64,000 bases of DNA from Epithemia pelagica. Its lineage: Eukaryota; Bacillariophyta; Bacillariophyceae; Surirellales; Surirellaceae. Where the stretch lies: assembly GCA_946965045.2 (NCBI GenBank), contig OX337232.1, positions 992,001-1,056,000 of the forward strand, written 5' to 3'. The notes beneath the pieces are model-generated. The model saw only the letters and a list, made by a program, of their open reading frames with translations. It did not search any database and was not told the origin of the DNA. Position numbers and translations under genes: made by a program. Positions 1 to 8,891 of this stretch are shown here, one piece after another. Each line of letters opens with the position of its first letter. Position 1 is the stretch's first letter.

Positions 1-1603
1 GGTTGGCGGATGCTCCAAAGGTCAACCGGAGATTGAGGTGAGCAAAGGAATTGGAGGGATCGATGGTAATGTTCCTTGCTGCGACATCGCCATCGCCATG
101 GACGCGACGATAGGCAGATGACCAATCAAACTTGCTGATGAGGATACGATCGGTGGGAAATTCCCAACGCAATGCAACAATCTGGTGGAGAACACGGTCT
201 AAACAGTGGCCCATCACAAGGTCAATCAATTTGCTTTGGTCGATCAAGTCGTTGGTCGAGGGGCAAAATCCGAGGGAAAAGGACTGGTCGTGTGTCAAGC
301 GGTCTTTTGGAACAAGGTCGCCGTTGGCATCGATGCCAAGTTGGTGAGCGACGCCCATGGGACTGATTCGGCTGTGCTTGATACGTTTGGCACAGTCGAA
401 GGTGATGGGAAGGGAGAAACCTTTCGAAGCGTCTTTGCGGAGGACTTTCGAGAGAGCTTCTGGATTCTTTTTACCAGAGGCGTGATTGCCGTATTCGAGG
501 ATTGCCTCGTTTTCAGCGCGTCTGGCTGGCTCGTCTTCCTCAGCTGTGAGAGGATAGGAGACACCATGCGTGATATTGTGGTGAAACCGTGACCAGTATG
601 GGTGGCCGGCTAGGAGTGGTTCGAGAATTTGGGCTGTGCGAAATTCCGAGCCGGGTGTGATGACGGAGTCGGGGTGACTGTCGATCACTCGTTGCATGTC
701 AAAATCAAACCGTTCAATCAGCTGTGAGTTGAAGGTTGCATTGGACAAAACAACAGAATCGTCGATAGAGTGACGAAAGGGTGATGGCTTGGGGGTTGAT
801 GGCTTGTGGTCGGCGATGAAAAGCATGACGGAAAGACGAATTGGGTGGCTAATCGGTTGGAGCGGAGGAGGGGCCAGTCTTGAGGGAAAAATCTTGGAAA
901 TCTCATTGGGAAGGTAGCATAGAGCGGAACTTGGGGAACGAAACTCTGTGTCATCAGCAATGTTAGACTCACCTAGTAAATTTAAATCCGCTTTTCGAGC
1001 TTGTTCAAGTCTTTTCACATTTCGTTGTAATGGCTTGCCGGAAAAATCAGACCCGATGATTGCAGAGGAGCTCCCTGGGAGAGATTCCGCAATTTGTGAG
1101 GGCAGATTTTCGGAAAGGGAACTTGGGGGACTTGGGGGTCTTGTTGGGGTGCCAACGGAAAAGGAGTCTCTTGCGAGATCCTTCGAGGTTGGTTGGGAAC
1201 GATTGGTGGCAATCGTGGAATTGGTGGGGGATGCGTCAACGGACGAACGGATCTTGGGAGCAGAATCAGATGTGATGACACATTGATTCTGAACGGACGA
1301 GATCAGATCGGAGAGTTCTCGTTGACGAGTCTCGGGGTATCTTGAGTAATCTTGTGTGACATGATGAACCAGAAAAGGGTTCGCAGTGCTTGGAATCTTG
1401 GGTTTTTGGTCAGACGACGGTATCGCCAATGGAGGGAGGAAGGATGCAACAATGTTGGATGCGGAAGGTGATGAAGGTGAAAGAGGCTTGGAGTAAGAAG
1501 AAGACTCCGCGATTATAATTTTACTATTATCGGTGGGTCGAGAGTCGTCTCGCAAAAAGGAAGATGAATTCGATGATGAAGAAACAATCAACCCGTCCTG
1601 GCG
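1..1603 (-). CDS. Reverse transcriptase ORF of a retroelement (runs off the window edge)
   Basis: Reading the minus strand from the UGA at 1604-1606 down to base 1 gives one uninterrupted frame of about 534 codons. The first part is a Ser/Pro-rich linker. From about position 650 downward come reverse-transcriptase fingers and palm: PKDRLTHDQSF near 270-315, motif A KFDWSSAYRRVHGDG near 75-135, and motif B LRLTFGASAN near 1-30. The catalytic YxDD block would lie outside the window. The D-x-x-x-AYRR and LTFG pattern is the type seen in diatom non-copia retroelements of DIRS/tyrosine-recombinase style; that family assignment is from memory and not proven. There is no methionine in this frame until roughly 800 nt after the UGA (near 817), so it is probably expressed as a readthrough extension of the upstream ORF or by another recoding route. 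Confidence 0.75.
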
Positions 1604-1606
1604 TCA
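1604..1606 (-). promoter_or_regulatory. In-frame UGA between gag-like and RT frames (candidate readthrough site)
   Basis: The minus strand reads AAT TGA CGC: the last Asn codon of the zinc-finger protein, the stop, then an open frame into the reverse transcriptase. UGA followed by C is known as the leakiest stop tetranucleotide in eukaryotes. A spurious point mutation in a formerly continuous polyprotein is the alternative. Confidence 0.5.
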
Positions 1607-4489
1607 ATTGTGATTCGCATTGGCATATGCGGATCGGTAGAACTCGTCCATGGCCTCTTTCTTGTTGTGTTTGCTGGGATCATCATGAAGAAATTTACAT
1701 TTCTTGCCTTTCTTGCAGATTCCTTTGGTGAACAAGATGTTGCAAAAATGTTGCTTCTTCCCCCCATCTTTCGTCACGAAGGGGATGTTGGAAAGAACGC
1801 TTGGTGGGAACACACTCATGTAATTGGATTCGGGTGGAAGTCGCCAATTGGATGGGGAGTCAAAAGTGATGGGAGTCTTGGGTGGGTCAGAGTTCGACGA
1901 AGATGAATTCTGTTGACGCTTGGGATTGGAAGGACCGTCATCAGAACCTGCCGAACGTTTCTTTTGGGAGTGCTTGAGTTGGTTGGCTTGGAATTTGGCT
2001 TGTAGTGCCGGAGGGAGGGAAACGAGAGTCGAACCGGTCTTGACATTGAATAAGATCCAATTCACGCGTTCTTCGAAATCGTTGAAGCCAATGTCTGCTA
2101 GTGATGAAGCACTCGATAGGGTCGCAACGAACTCCTGAACAGCTTCGTCGATGGCAAAAAGAAATTGCCCGAAATAAAAGTCGTTACCCGAGCTCTGTTG
2201 CTTGGCCATAATCTTTGTCCGAAACTTGTGGTAAAAGTTCAAGACCTTGAGAACTTGGTTCGCAATCATCGAAGACGAGCCACAAAGGCCTTTCGCGCAT
2301 GCCCAGAAAGAACGCAACTGCTTTTCAAACTCATCCGCTGTTCTCGGGAAAAACAGGTTGTGGTCAGAGTACAATTGCTGCATGTCCTTGGATTGTTTCA
2401 TATCGTTTAAGTGAAACAAGGAAGCGTCATGAATCTGTTGTCGGATATTCTTGTCCAGGGTGTTGTTCGAATCCAAGCCTGGAATGGCGTAGGGATCGAA
2501 CGAGAAGGGACTGAAACCTCCTGGACAAGCTTCGGACTTCCAACGTAAACCCAAGCGTTGAATGACGGTGCATTGTCCGAAAAGGATGGTGCATGCATTG
2601 TCTGAGGGGTCGAAGACTTCGGCGAGAAAAGACTCAAAGAATGTTGCGGAGTTTTTCGATTTCCAGACGATTTTGATGATCTGGGACAATTCATCTGGTA
2701 AAGAGATGGCAGATGAAGTAATCGATCCAAGGCGCAAAGTCTTCTGGGCGTTCAGTGGCATGTCGCGAAACATGCTTTTTGATTCAGGGGCAGTGATGTC
2801 ATCTTCGTTGCCGCTTTTCTTGGATGTCATCTCCTTAATGCACTTCGAGAGTAAGAACATCTCGGGAGAGACAAAATGGACATTGCCTTCGTCGTCAAGC
2901 ATTCGGACGCCATTGCCTTGGGAAGAGGGCTGATCTGTCGATGGGGAGGCATCATGAGGCGGCATCAAACAATCAACCGGAGATGTCGATTGAAAGCGGA
3001 CATTGGACGAGGAGCGACGCAAAGATGGGCGCTTGGAGGATGACGGTGTCGTGCGAGCTTGAGGAGCAAGGTTGGGAAAGACTCGGGAGCGATGAATCGA
3101 AATCGTCGAATTCGCTTTCGAAGGGTCCTTGGGAATCGATGGGAAAACAATCTGCAACTTGGGGCTGTCTCGACGGTGAAGAACGATCCAAAGGAAGCGA
3201 ATGATCGGCTCTTGAATCATGAGGAGAGGGTAGTCAAGAGGCATACCTTTCTTCTTGACCTCTACGGTACTGTCCATGGAGGACGTCCACCAATGGTGGA
3301 GGGCAACCTTGTACAATCCACTGGCTAAGTCCTCAAACGAGACGTTGACATTGTGGGTCGAGGCATCGGTGTTGTGGAGCATCAATCCCGAGAAACAAGG
3401 TGGGATGAGGCATAAGCTCGAGCAGACAAAGTCACGATCGGTCTTCGAGGAGGAAGAGGAGCTGGAAGCAACACCAGAGAAGCTTTTGAACTTGGATGAA
3501 TCGAAGGTCAGGTGAGGGAAAGATGACGACGGGGAGAAGTCATCAATTTCAACGACGCAATGATCGAGGATCTCCGCAAAAGTGGGGACTTGAGAGAACA
3601 CGTGATCGCTTAAGAGGAGGGGAACATCTTCGTTGTCAAGTTGGAACGGGATGGACTCGAACGGGATGCGATTGAGACCATAAAACGGGATCTGGGGATC
3701 AATAAAGGAACCACAATTCTCAGGGCAACAAAGGTTGTGAAAGAGAAAGGGTTTACCACCGCGAGACAAACCCAACAAAGCAAAAGGATGGTTCTTCGTC
3801 TTGGAGGTCAACCAAACATGGAGATCGTCCGTGGAGGTGAGACGATTGAAGCTGGATCGAACTTCTGACCAAAGGGAAGGATCACGGGTCAAAGTGACGT
3901 GGAAGGGCTTGAAAAAGGAATCACACCAATCAATCGGAGCAGATTTCTCGAGTTCTGAAAAGATGTATTCGAGAGACTTGTCGGAGAGCTTGTGGAAATC
4001 ATGAGTGAAATAGAACTCATGACGATAGGCGCCTGCACGAAGAAGAAAGGGTGGGTTTTCGTCGTCAGGGTCGGTACCAATCTCTCCTTCCGTGAGGAGA
4101 AGTTCATCATCGTTGCCAGTCGGATCTTCTTTGGAAGCAATGAGAGAATCGAAGCGTTTCAAAGCAAGAGGAGGCGGAGCCTTGGGGTTCTTGGTCTTGT
4201 CGCTAGAAGCAGAGATGGTCTTGGCTTCAGCGAAAAGTTTCTCTTGGGCTTCGGAATCGGACTCGACAGAGTAAATGTCATCATCTTCTTCTTTAGGAGC
4301 ATGAGCCTTGAGAGAGGACTTCTTGTTGGAGGCGGAAGGTTTCTGATCTCCTTTCGGATCGTCAGGTTGGGAGACGACGGCTGCCACGGGAGCAGACGAG
4401 AAAGGAGCAGGGGGATCAGATCCCTTGGCCGACGACGGTTTCTTCGGAAAGATATCGTCGAGGAACGGATTGGAACCAGAGAAAGTCAT
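1604..4489 (-). CDS. Retroelement gag-like protein with C-terminal CCCH zinc finger
   Basis: 961-aa ORF. The first real ATG is at 4489; the frame is open a few codons upstream only through a TTG. The N-terminal ~150 residues are Ser/Pro/Lys/Asp-rich and look disordered. The middle has no family I can name. The C-terminus carries a perfect C-x8-C-x5-C-x3-H zinc finger (CNILFTKGIC, then KKGKKC, then KFLH) about 30 residues before the end, after a basic KKRSAGSDDG/PKRQQ stretch, which suggests RNA binding. It ends in UGA at 1604-1606 and the same frame continues straight into a reverse transcriptase, so I read it as the gag-equivalent of a mobile element and not as a host CCCH protein. No LTR or terminal repeat was recognised at its 5' side. 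Confidence 0.7.
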   Translation of the reverse strand: MTFSGSNPFLDDIFPKKPSSAKGSDPPAPFSSAPVAAVVSQPDDPKGDQKPSASNKKSSLKAHAPKEEDDDIYSVESDSEAQEKLFAEAKTISASSDKTKNPKAPPPLALKRFDSLIASKEDPTGNDDELLLTEGEIGTDPDDENPPFLLRAGAYRHEFYFTHDFHKLSDKSLEYIFSELEKSAPIDWCDSFFKPFHVTLTRDPSLWSEVRSSFNRLTSTDDLHVWLTSKTKNHPFALLGLSRGGKPFLFHNLCCPENCGSFIDPQIPFYGLNRIPFESIPFQLDNEDVPLLLSDHVFSQVPTFAEILDHCVVEIDDFSPSSSFPHLTFDSSKFKSFSGVASSSSSSSKTDRDFVCSSLCLIPPCFSGLMLHNTDASTHNVNVSFEDLASGLYKVALHHWWTSSMDSTVEVKKKGMPLDYPLLMIQEPIIRFLWIVLHRRDSPKLQIVFPSIPKDPSKANSTISIHRSRVFPNLAPQARTTPSSSKRPSLRRSSSNVRFQSTSPVDCLMPPHDASPSTDQPSSQGNGVRMLDDEGNVHFVSPEMFLLSKCIKEMTSKKSGNEDDITAPESKSMFRDMPLNAQKTLRLGSITSSAISLPDELSQIIKIVWKSKNSATFFESFLAEVFDPSDNACTILFGQCTVIQRLGLRWKSEACPGGFSPFSFDPYAIPGLDSNNTLDKNIRQQIHDASLFHLNDMKQSKDMQQLYSDHNLFFPRTADEFEKQLRSFWACAKGLCGSSSMIANQVLKVLNFYHKFRTKIMAKQQSSGNDFYFGQFLFAIDEAVQEFVATLSSASSLADIGFNDFEERVNWILFNVKTGSTLVSLPPALQAKFQANQLKHSQKKRSAGSDDGPSNPKRQQNSSSSNSDPPKTPITFDSPSNWRLPPESNYMSVFPPSVLSNIPFVTKDGGKKQHFCNILFTKGICKKGKKCKFLHDDPSKHNKKEAMDEFYRSAYANANHN

Positions 4490-5008
4490 GATGAACAAGG
4501 TAAACTCAGAAGATTAGCTAACTAGAATCGTTGCGATCTCGAACTCGTCTCGTAGTCGTTGCAAAGATGCTGAACCCAAGAAGAGTGAGCTCTTCTCACG
4601 CTCCAACGACTCTGCATCAGGGTCATCCTAAAACTTCCGATTGTGGGAATCAAATCGGATGCTCGCCTCGCGTCGAGGAGGCGGAGCAGTCGCACCTCTG
4701 TTGTCGGTCGCGGAGTCTGGCCAGCATCGGCCACGTCACTCCACCCAGTACAGACACCACCGGATCGAAATCCGTTATGCGTGCTGCGAAGTGCGCCATG
4801 GTCGCCGGCCGGTCAAACGACTGAAATGCGACTCCTCTTATTCTTTCGATTTCGGGGTTCGGGGGTGTCAATGTTTGGGTTTCTTTCTTTCTGCAACAGA
4901 GTTGTCAAAGCCGACACCGACGAAGCATCATCATGAATCATGTGATCCCTTGCCCGTTCCGACCTACCCATTTCGCCAGCAACAATAGTTCGCTTTGAGG
5001 CTGTGCGA
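4490..5008. other. Intergenic: retroelement 5' flank and PGAM upstream region
   Basis: This 519-bp stretch separates the divergently arranged retroelement ORF and the phosphoglycerate mutase. Only short overlapping frames on both strands are present. I saw no LTR end, tRNA-like sequence or clear promoter motif. The 5' boundary of the retroelement probably lies in it. Confidence 0.4.
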
Positions 5009-6379
5009 ATGATTTTCCTGACGATTTTCTGGGCCGTTCCCATTCAGTCGTTTCATCCTCCAACGGAATGGAATGCCATTTTCCAATGCCCCCATCATCC
5101 TAAACGTCTGCCAATGTTGTCGACGACCTTCTCAAGCGTTCGTCCATGTTTAAGACAGGCATGCCATTGGACTCTACCGTTTCCACGAACGCTCCAGGTC
5201 ACTCACAACAACAAAGCCGTCAACGGCGACTGCGCCCATGGCCAACAGCACCGACGAACGACTGAGACCATGCCGGAGATTGTTCCAGGGACACATCGGG
5301 TCGTATTCTTGCGCCATGGCGAATCGGAATTCAACAATGCCAACATTTTCACGGGTTGGTGTGATGTGGCATTGACACCGCGTGGTGTTGTCGAGTCCGT
5401 CGAAGCCGGCCAGGTCTTTGCCAGTCACGATTTGACCTTTCAAAAGTGCTACTGTTCCCTCCTCACACGGTCCATTGTGACGGCCCATCGAGCCTTGGAG
5501 GCGGCGGGGATTGCCTACACTCCCACAGTTTCCGACTGGCGTCTCAATGAACGTCATTATGGCGCACTGCAGGGATTGAGCAAAGAACGGACCGCCGAGC
5601 GTTTGGGGCGAGAATTGGTCATGCGGTGGCGCCGGTCCTATGCCGAACGACCGCCACCCATGCTACCGGATCATCCCCATTATGACATGATTCAAAAGGA
5701 TGCGAGATATCGTCATCTTCGTTCCGATATTCCTCTCGCCGAGTCACTGGAAGATTGCCAAGCACGGGTCATACAAGCGTGGAATGACATTTTGAACGAC
5801 ATTGCCGGCTCTGGCAGGATGGCCAGTGCCTCTTGCTCTACCACTACCAGCAATGTGGATGTTTCAGATTCACCGCACTCGCTCGTGGTGGCCCATGCCA
5901 ATACACTGCGGGCCCTGGTAATGCACTTGGATGGTATCAGTGCCAATGAGATTGAAGGTCTCAACATTCCAACGGCCATTCCCTTTTATTATGACATTGG
6001 CATTGAAAGTGGGGAGGTTGTATCAGGTGGAAATGCCGATGAGTCGGCCTCCCGGGATCGCATTGGTTTGGGTCGGTTTCGGGGCGTGTACATTGCCGAT
6101 GAACGTAAAAAACGTAGCTTTTTGGAACGACGACGAGCGGCCAATGATCCGTGGCTTTGGGCCTTGGACGATGAGCAAGTAGGACGCAACATGTTACTGA
6201 ACAGTAACAGAAACAACAATGACTACAAAGAGGATGACAGTGCTTCTACTGCTTCGAATGAGGGAGAAACGGATCAATTGGATGTGGCTGTGGCCCAAAA
6301 CATGCATGCCTTTGAACAAGAGGCTGACCAGAATACCAAGCTTTTCTCTCCCAATCTTGGCAAACAAGATACCTTATAG
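5009..6379 (+). CDS. Phosphoglycerate mutase, 2,3-BPG-dependent type, possibly plastid-targeted
   Basis: 456 aa from the ATG at 5009; the frame opens one codon pair earlier with GTG, which I do not use. It interconverts 3- and 2-phosphoglycerate in glycolysis. The core starts about residue 96: RHGE at ~102 (phospho-accepting His), the FTGWCDVALTPRG block, the LNERHYGALQGLSKE block with the catalytic Glu, and a C-terminal VVAHANTLRALVMH block holding the second catalytic His. Bacterial dPGM has AHGNSLRAL there, so Gly is Ala here. The ~90-residue N-terminal extension begins with a short hydrophobic run (IFLTIFWAVP) followed by QSFHPP, a Phe-after-small-residue site resembling diatom signal/transit cleavage; plastid import is therefore inferred. 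The C-terminus has an extra ~120-residue polar tail after the catalytic core. Single exon. Confidence 0.88.
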   Translation: MIFLTIFWAVPIQSFHPPTEWNAIFQCPHHPKRLPMLSTTFSSVRPCLRQACHWTLPFPRTLQVTHNNKAVNGDCAHGQQHRRTTETMPEIVPGTHRVVFLRHGESEFNNANIFTGWCDVALTPRGVVESVEAGQVFASHDLTFQKCYCSLLTRSIVTAHRALEAAGIAYTPTVSDWRLNERHYGALQGLSKERTAERLGRELVMRWRRSYAERPPPMLPDHPHYDMIQKDARYRHLRSDIPLAESLEDCQARVIQAWNDILNDIAGSGRMASASCSTTTSNVDVSDSPHSLVVAHANTLRALVMHLDGISANEIEGLNIPTAIPFYYDIGIESGEVVSGGNADESASRDRIGLGRFRGVYIADERKKRSFLERRRAANDPWLWALDDEQVGRNMLLNSNRNNNDYKEDDSASTASNEGETDQLDVAVAQNMHAFEQEADQNTKLFSPNLGKQDTL

Positions 6380-6743
6380 CTAGCTGGTTTGCTCGCGTAG
6401 CAATGGAAGGATCTCTCTGTTTCTGTCCCTTTTTCTGCACACAAGCACGCTGTGTGACCAGCAAGAATCGAGCTCCTGTCGAACACAACCATAATGCAAC
6501 AACCGAGCGGAAGGATGACGGCGCCACGAATGGAAGCACAGTGAAAGCTCCCCTAAGAGTTGCATCAACTGGGTGTTGTCTTTTTGTTTGGTATGTCTTT
6601 ACGAATGTATTGTTGACTTGGAATTCGGAACCTGGAAGCATCCCGAATCCCACTGGAGACTTGAGTCGTGGAACGCCACCGACTACAAGGAGGAGTCCTG
6701 TGGAAAGTGAAAACAAAACTTGAGGTCTCATTTAGTTGGGACC
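6380..6743. other. Intergenic
   Basis: 364 bp between the mutase stop and the next ATG. It probably contains the 3' UTR of the mutase and the promoter of the membrane protein. No recognisable motif was seen. Confidence 0.4.
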
Positions 6744-7424
6744 ATGAGTTTGAGATTGGATAACAATAACAATGACGACGACAGTTTGACCGATCCACTG
6801 CTCCTGTCGGTCCATACCACTGTCTCGGATGGCGTCCCAACCTTGGCCTCCGACCTTCCAAGTGGTGATGAACAAGAAGAAGAAAACCACGATCCAACAA
6901 GAGGAGTCATTAATCCAGACAGAAGAGTACCTCCACTTCCCCAAAATGTTGAATATCCATCCAGAAGACTACGCACCTCCACGGCAGCTTATGTCCAAGA
7001 AGTATTCGATCATGACGACAACGACGAAGCATGGAGAAGGAGGATGGGCCAGTCAGATTTAGAACAAGATTTCCAGTCCCACACTTCCATGAGTCATTCC
7101 AATCGGACCGTGCGGTCGCAACGTGTCCGAGACGTACATACATCACCATCCCATGACGACGACGAAGCAGAAGAAGAGTCAGCATCCTGTGGTCATTGTC
7201 GATCCATTCTCGGCATGGTTGTGACAGTCTTGGTTGTTTTACTGCTTGTGGGTCTGGCGTTGGTGGCCTATTTCGTGGGATGGATCATGGCTGCCCAAGT
7301 CTTCGTCTTTTGCATGGTATCGGGAGCTTTGTCACCGCTCCTCACGGCCTTGTATATCCTTTCCCAGAAACAAAAACAGCAACGACGACGACCATCCCAA
7401 GAGACAGAGGAGGAAGCCTGTTGA
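6744..7424 (+). CDS. Two-TM membrane protein, unknown function (parent of two relics)
   Basis: 226 aa from the ATG at 6744 (the frame opens at a TTG 8 codons earlier, which is rejected). The first ~155 residues are acidic and polar with DNNNNDDD and DDDEAEEE runs. Two closely spaced hydrophobic helices follow at ~158-185 (MVVTVLVVLLLVGLALVAY) and ~188-210, then a charged QKQKQQRRR tail. A hairpin in a membrane with both termini on the same side is the natural reading. The segment from about 7040 to 7640, including 3' flank, recurs at about 17310-17960 and 34490-35140 with the N-terminal half missing, so this copy is the intact source or sister. I do not recognise the family. Confidence 0.7.
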   Translation: MSLRLDNNNNDDDSLTDPLLLSVHTTVSDGVPTLASDLPSGDEQEEENHDPTRGVINPDRRVPPLPQNVEYPSRRLRTSTAAYVQEVFDHDDNDEAWRRRMGQSDLEQDFQSHTSMSHSNRTVRSQRVRDVHTSPSHDDDEAEEESASCGHCRSILGMVVTVLVVLLLVGLALVAYFVGWIMAAQVFVFCMVSGALSPLLTALYILSQKQKQQRRRPSQETEEEAC

Positions 7425-7864
7425 CGACCCTGACTATACAAGGCGGGGGAATCCTGCAACGACGGGTCACTACCGCACCATTTCGGGTATGGATGCCCCA
7501 GTCTCTTGTTGGAGTCGTGCAAGACAATGAAAACCCCTTTGATATCGCTTTTACAATAGCGCAATACCATGTATGTGTTAGATTTTGTAGATCACTCAAA
7601 TTAATCCAGCGTGAACATATGTCTTTAATTGCTTATTTTTAATGCAACATTGGCTCAAACTCTCCAACGGATACAAACGTTGGACTGGCTCGTTTATTCT
7701 TGACTCTTTCAGGCGCGTTGGTTCCTATTAAGGTGATGACATAAAGGTTCGTTGGTATCGCCCAGACTGTTGGTAAGCTGGTAATGCCTTCTCGGTGAAG
7801 ATCCTAACCGGAGACAAAGTAATGTATTCTACATTACCGCCAGGTGCTGAAAGGCACAGAGCTA
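7425..7864. other. Intergenic, 3' flank shared with the duplicated units
   Basis: 440 bp. The first ~230 bp are similar to the sequence following the two-TM relics at 17690-17960 and 34870-35140. From about 7829 (CCGCCAGGTGCTGAAAGGCACAG) the sequence matches 21390 onward, marking the beginning of duplication unit A. No gene was seen. Confidence 0.5.
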
Positions 7865-8535
7865 TCAATTTCCTCCATCAGATTTCTTCTCGGTCGAATG
7901 CGACAATCGCTTCTTCTGATTCCCTTTTTCAGGACTTCCTGTCCCAATAATGTCGCTGTAGATTTCCGTCTCGGCCGCCTCTAGCAATCCAATGCACAAG
8001 TCTGAATGTTTCGTAATGAATGCTTCAAAGAGTTGGACCGGTTTTGCAACCCCTTCTCTCAATTCTTTGACAAAATCTCCATAAACATGCAAATGAGCTC
8101 CATCGACAGGTATATACAAAGCCATGGTTCCAGCAAGATCTTTCCAATCATGCTCAAACATCATGGTTTCGTCTGGGCCTCCAGCTCTAGATCCAATCCT
8201 CTCTGGAATAGTTGTCGAATAAGTGCTGGGGTACATGTCTTCGTTGTTCTTTCCTGAGAGATCAAAATCAAGTAAACAAGACTCTTGTATACCTCGTGGA
8301 TTTATTCCTCGTTCTGTTTCGTGTGGATGCAGCATATTGAAACCACGAACGTCACCGTGGACAAGACTCTGTCTTGCATGGACTGAATGATCTTCGCAAT
8401 ATCTAGAAAGTGACTAAGTTTGGAGGCAACGTGCGTTCCATCCTGATAGTCATAAGAAAGAATGACAACCGCTCCCTTCCCGTAGGGTGTTGGCACAACC
8501 GAATCGACTTTCCGGCGCTTGGATGAACTTGGTTC
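7865..8535 (-). pseudogene. Kinase-like gene copy A, C-terminal part (split by copia element)
   Basis: 3' segment of a gene whose 5' segment is at 14868-15760. It carries the kinase-like core: VVILSYDYQDG (hinge-like), then VHGDVCGFNML-equivalent catalytic-loop sequence, then LLDFDLSG (DFG-equivalent). Compared with copy B, one base is missing in the stretch around 8363-8376 (ACTCTGTCTTG against CCTCTATCGTG). This shifts the frame exactly across the HGD catalytic loop, so the protein is cut into two frames even without the transposon. The C-terminal tail ends KKSDGGN. It is a dead copy by both criteria. Confidence 0.8.
8531..8535. repeat. Target site duplication GGTTC, left copy (element 1)
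   Basis: GGTTC abuts the left LTR, and the same five bases follow the right LTR at 14868-14872. Confidence 0.9.
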
Positions 8536-8829
8536 TGTTGGAAATAATGACGAAAACGGAAAAATGATCCACGAGTCCTCAGAGCCACCCGGCGACCAAA
8601 TTGAGACAATGACGGGAACTACTTATCGAAACAGTCACGAACAATCACGCGAGCAAGAAGGTAAGCGCGTTACGTTCGCTGACGTGGTAAAATACGGAAA
8701 ACCAAAGACGAGCGAGGCGAAAAAGATGAATGCTCATTCTTTGGAGATAATCAAGAAAGTAAAGTAAAATTACGTTTTACATCTACGACGATAGCGACGA
8801 AGCTGACGGCATCCTTGCATCGTCCAACA
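8536..8829 (+). repeat. 5' LTR of copia element 1
   Basis: 294 bp with TG...CA ends and 6-bp inverted termini (TGTTGG/CCAACA). It contains an open frame that, in the 3' copy, forms the end of the pol reading frame. Confidence 0.93.
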
Positions 8830-8891
8830 TTATCTCCAAAGAAAAAGGAACTCCTACAAACCATCTTTTCAAGCATATCAACGCAATTTCT

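Noticed and set aside
5003-5008. Start of PGAM at 5003
   Set aside because: The codon is GTG; the first ATG is at 5009. The same reasoning moved starts at 4498, 6720, 9496, 41175, 50654, 51262 and 60839.
6246-6731. 161-codon minus-strand ORF across the PGAM 3' end
   Set aside because: Overlaps the conserved mutase in antisense and has no recognisable motif.
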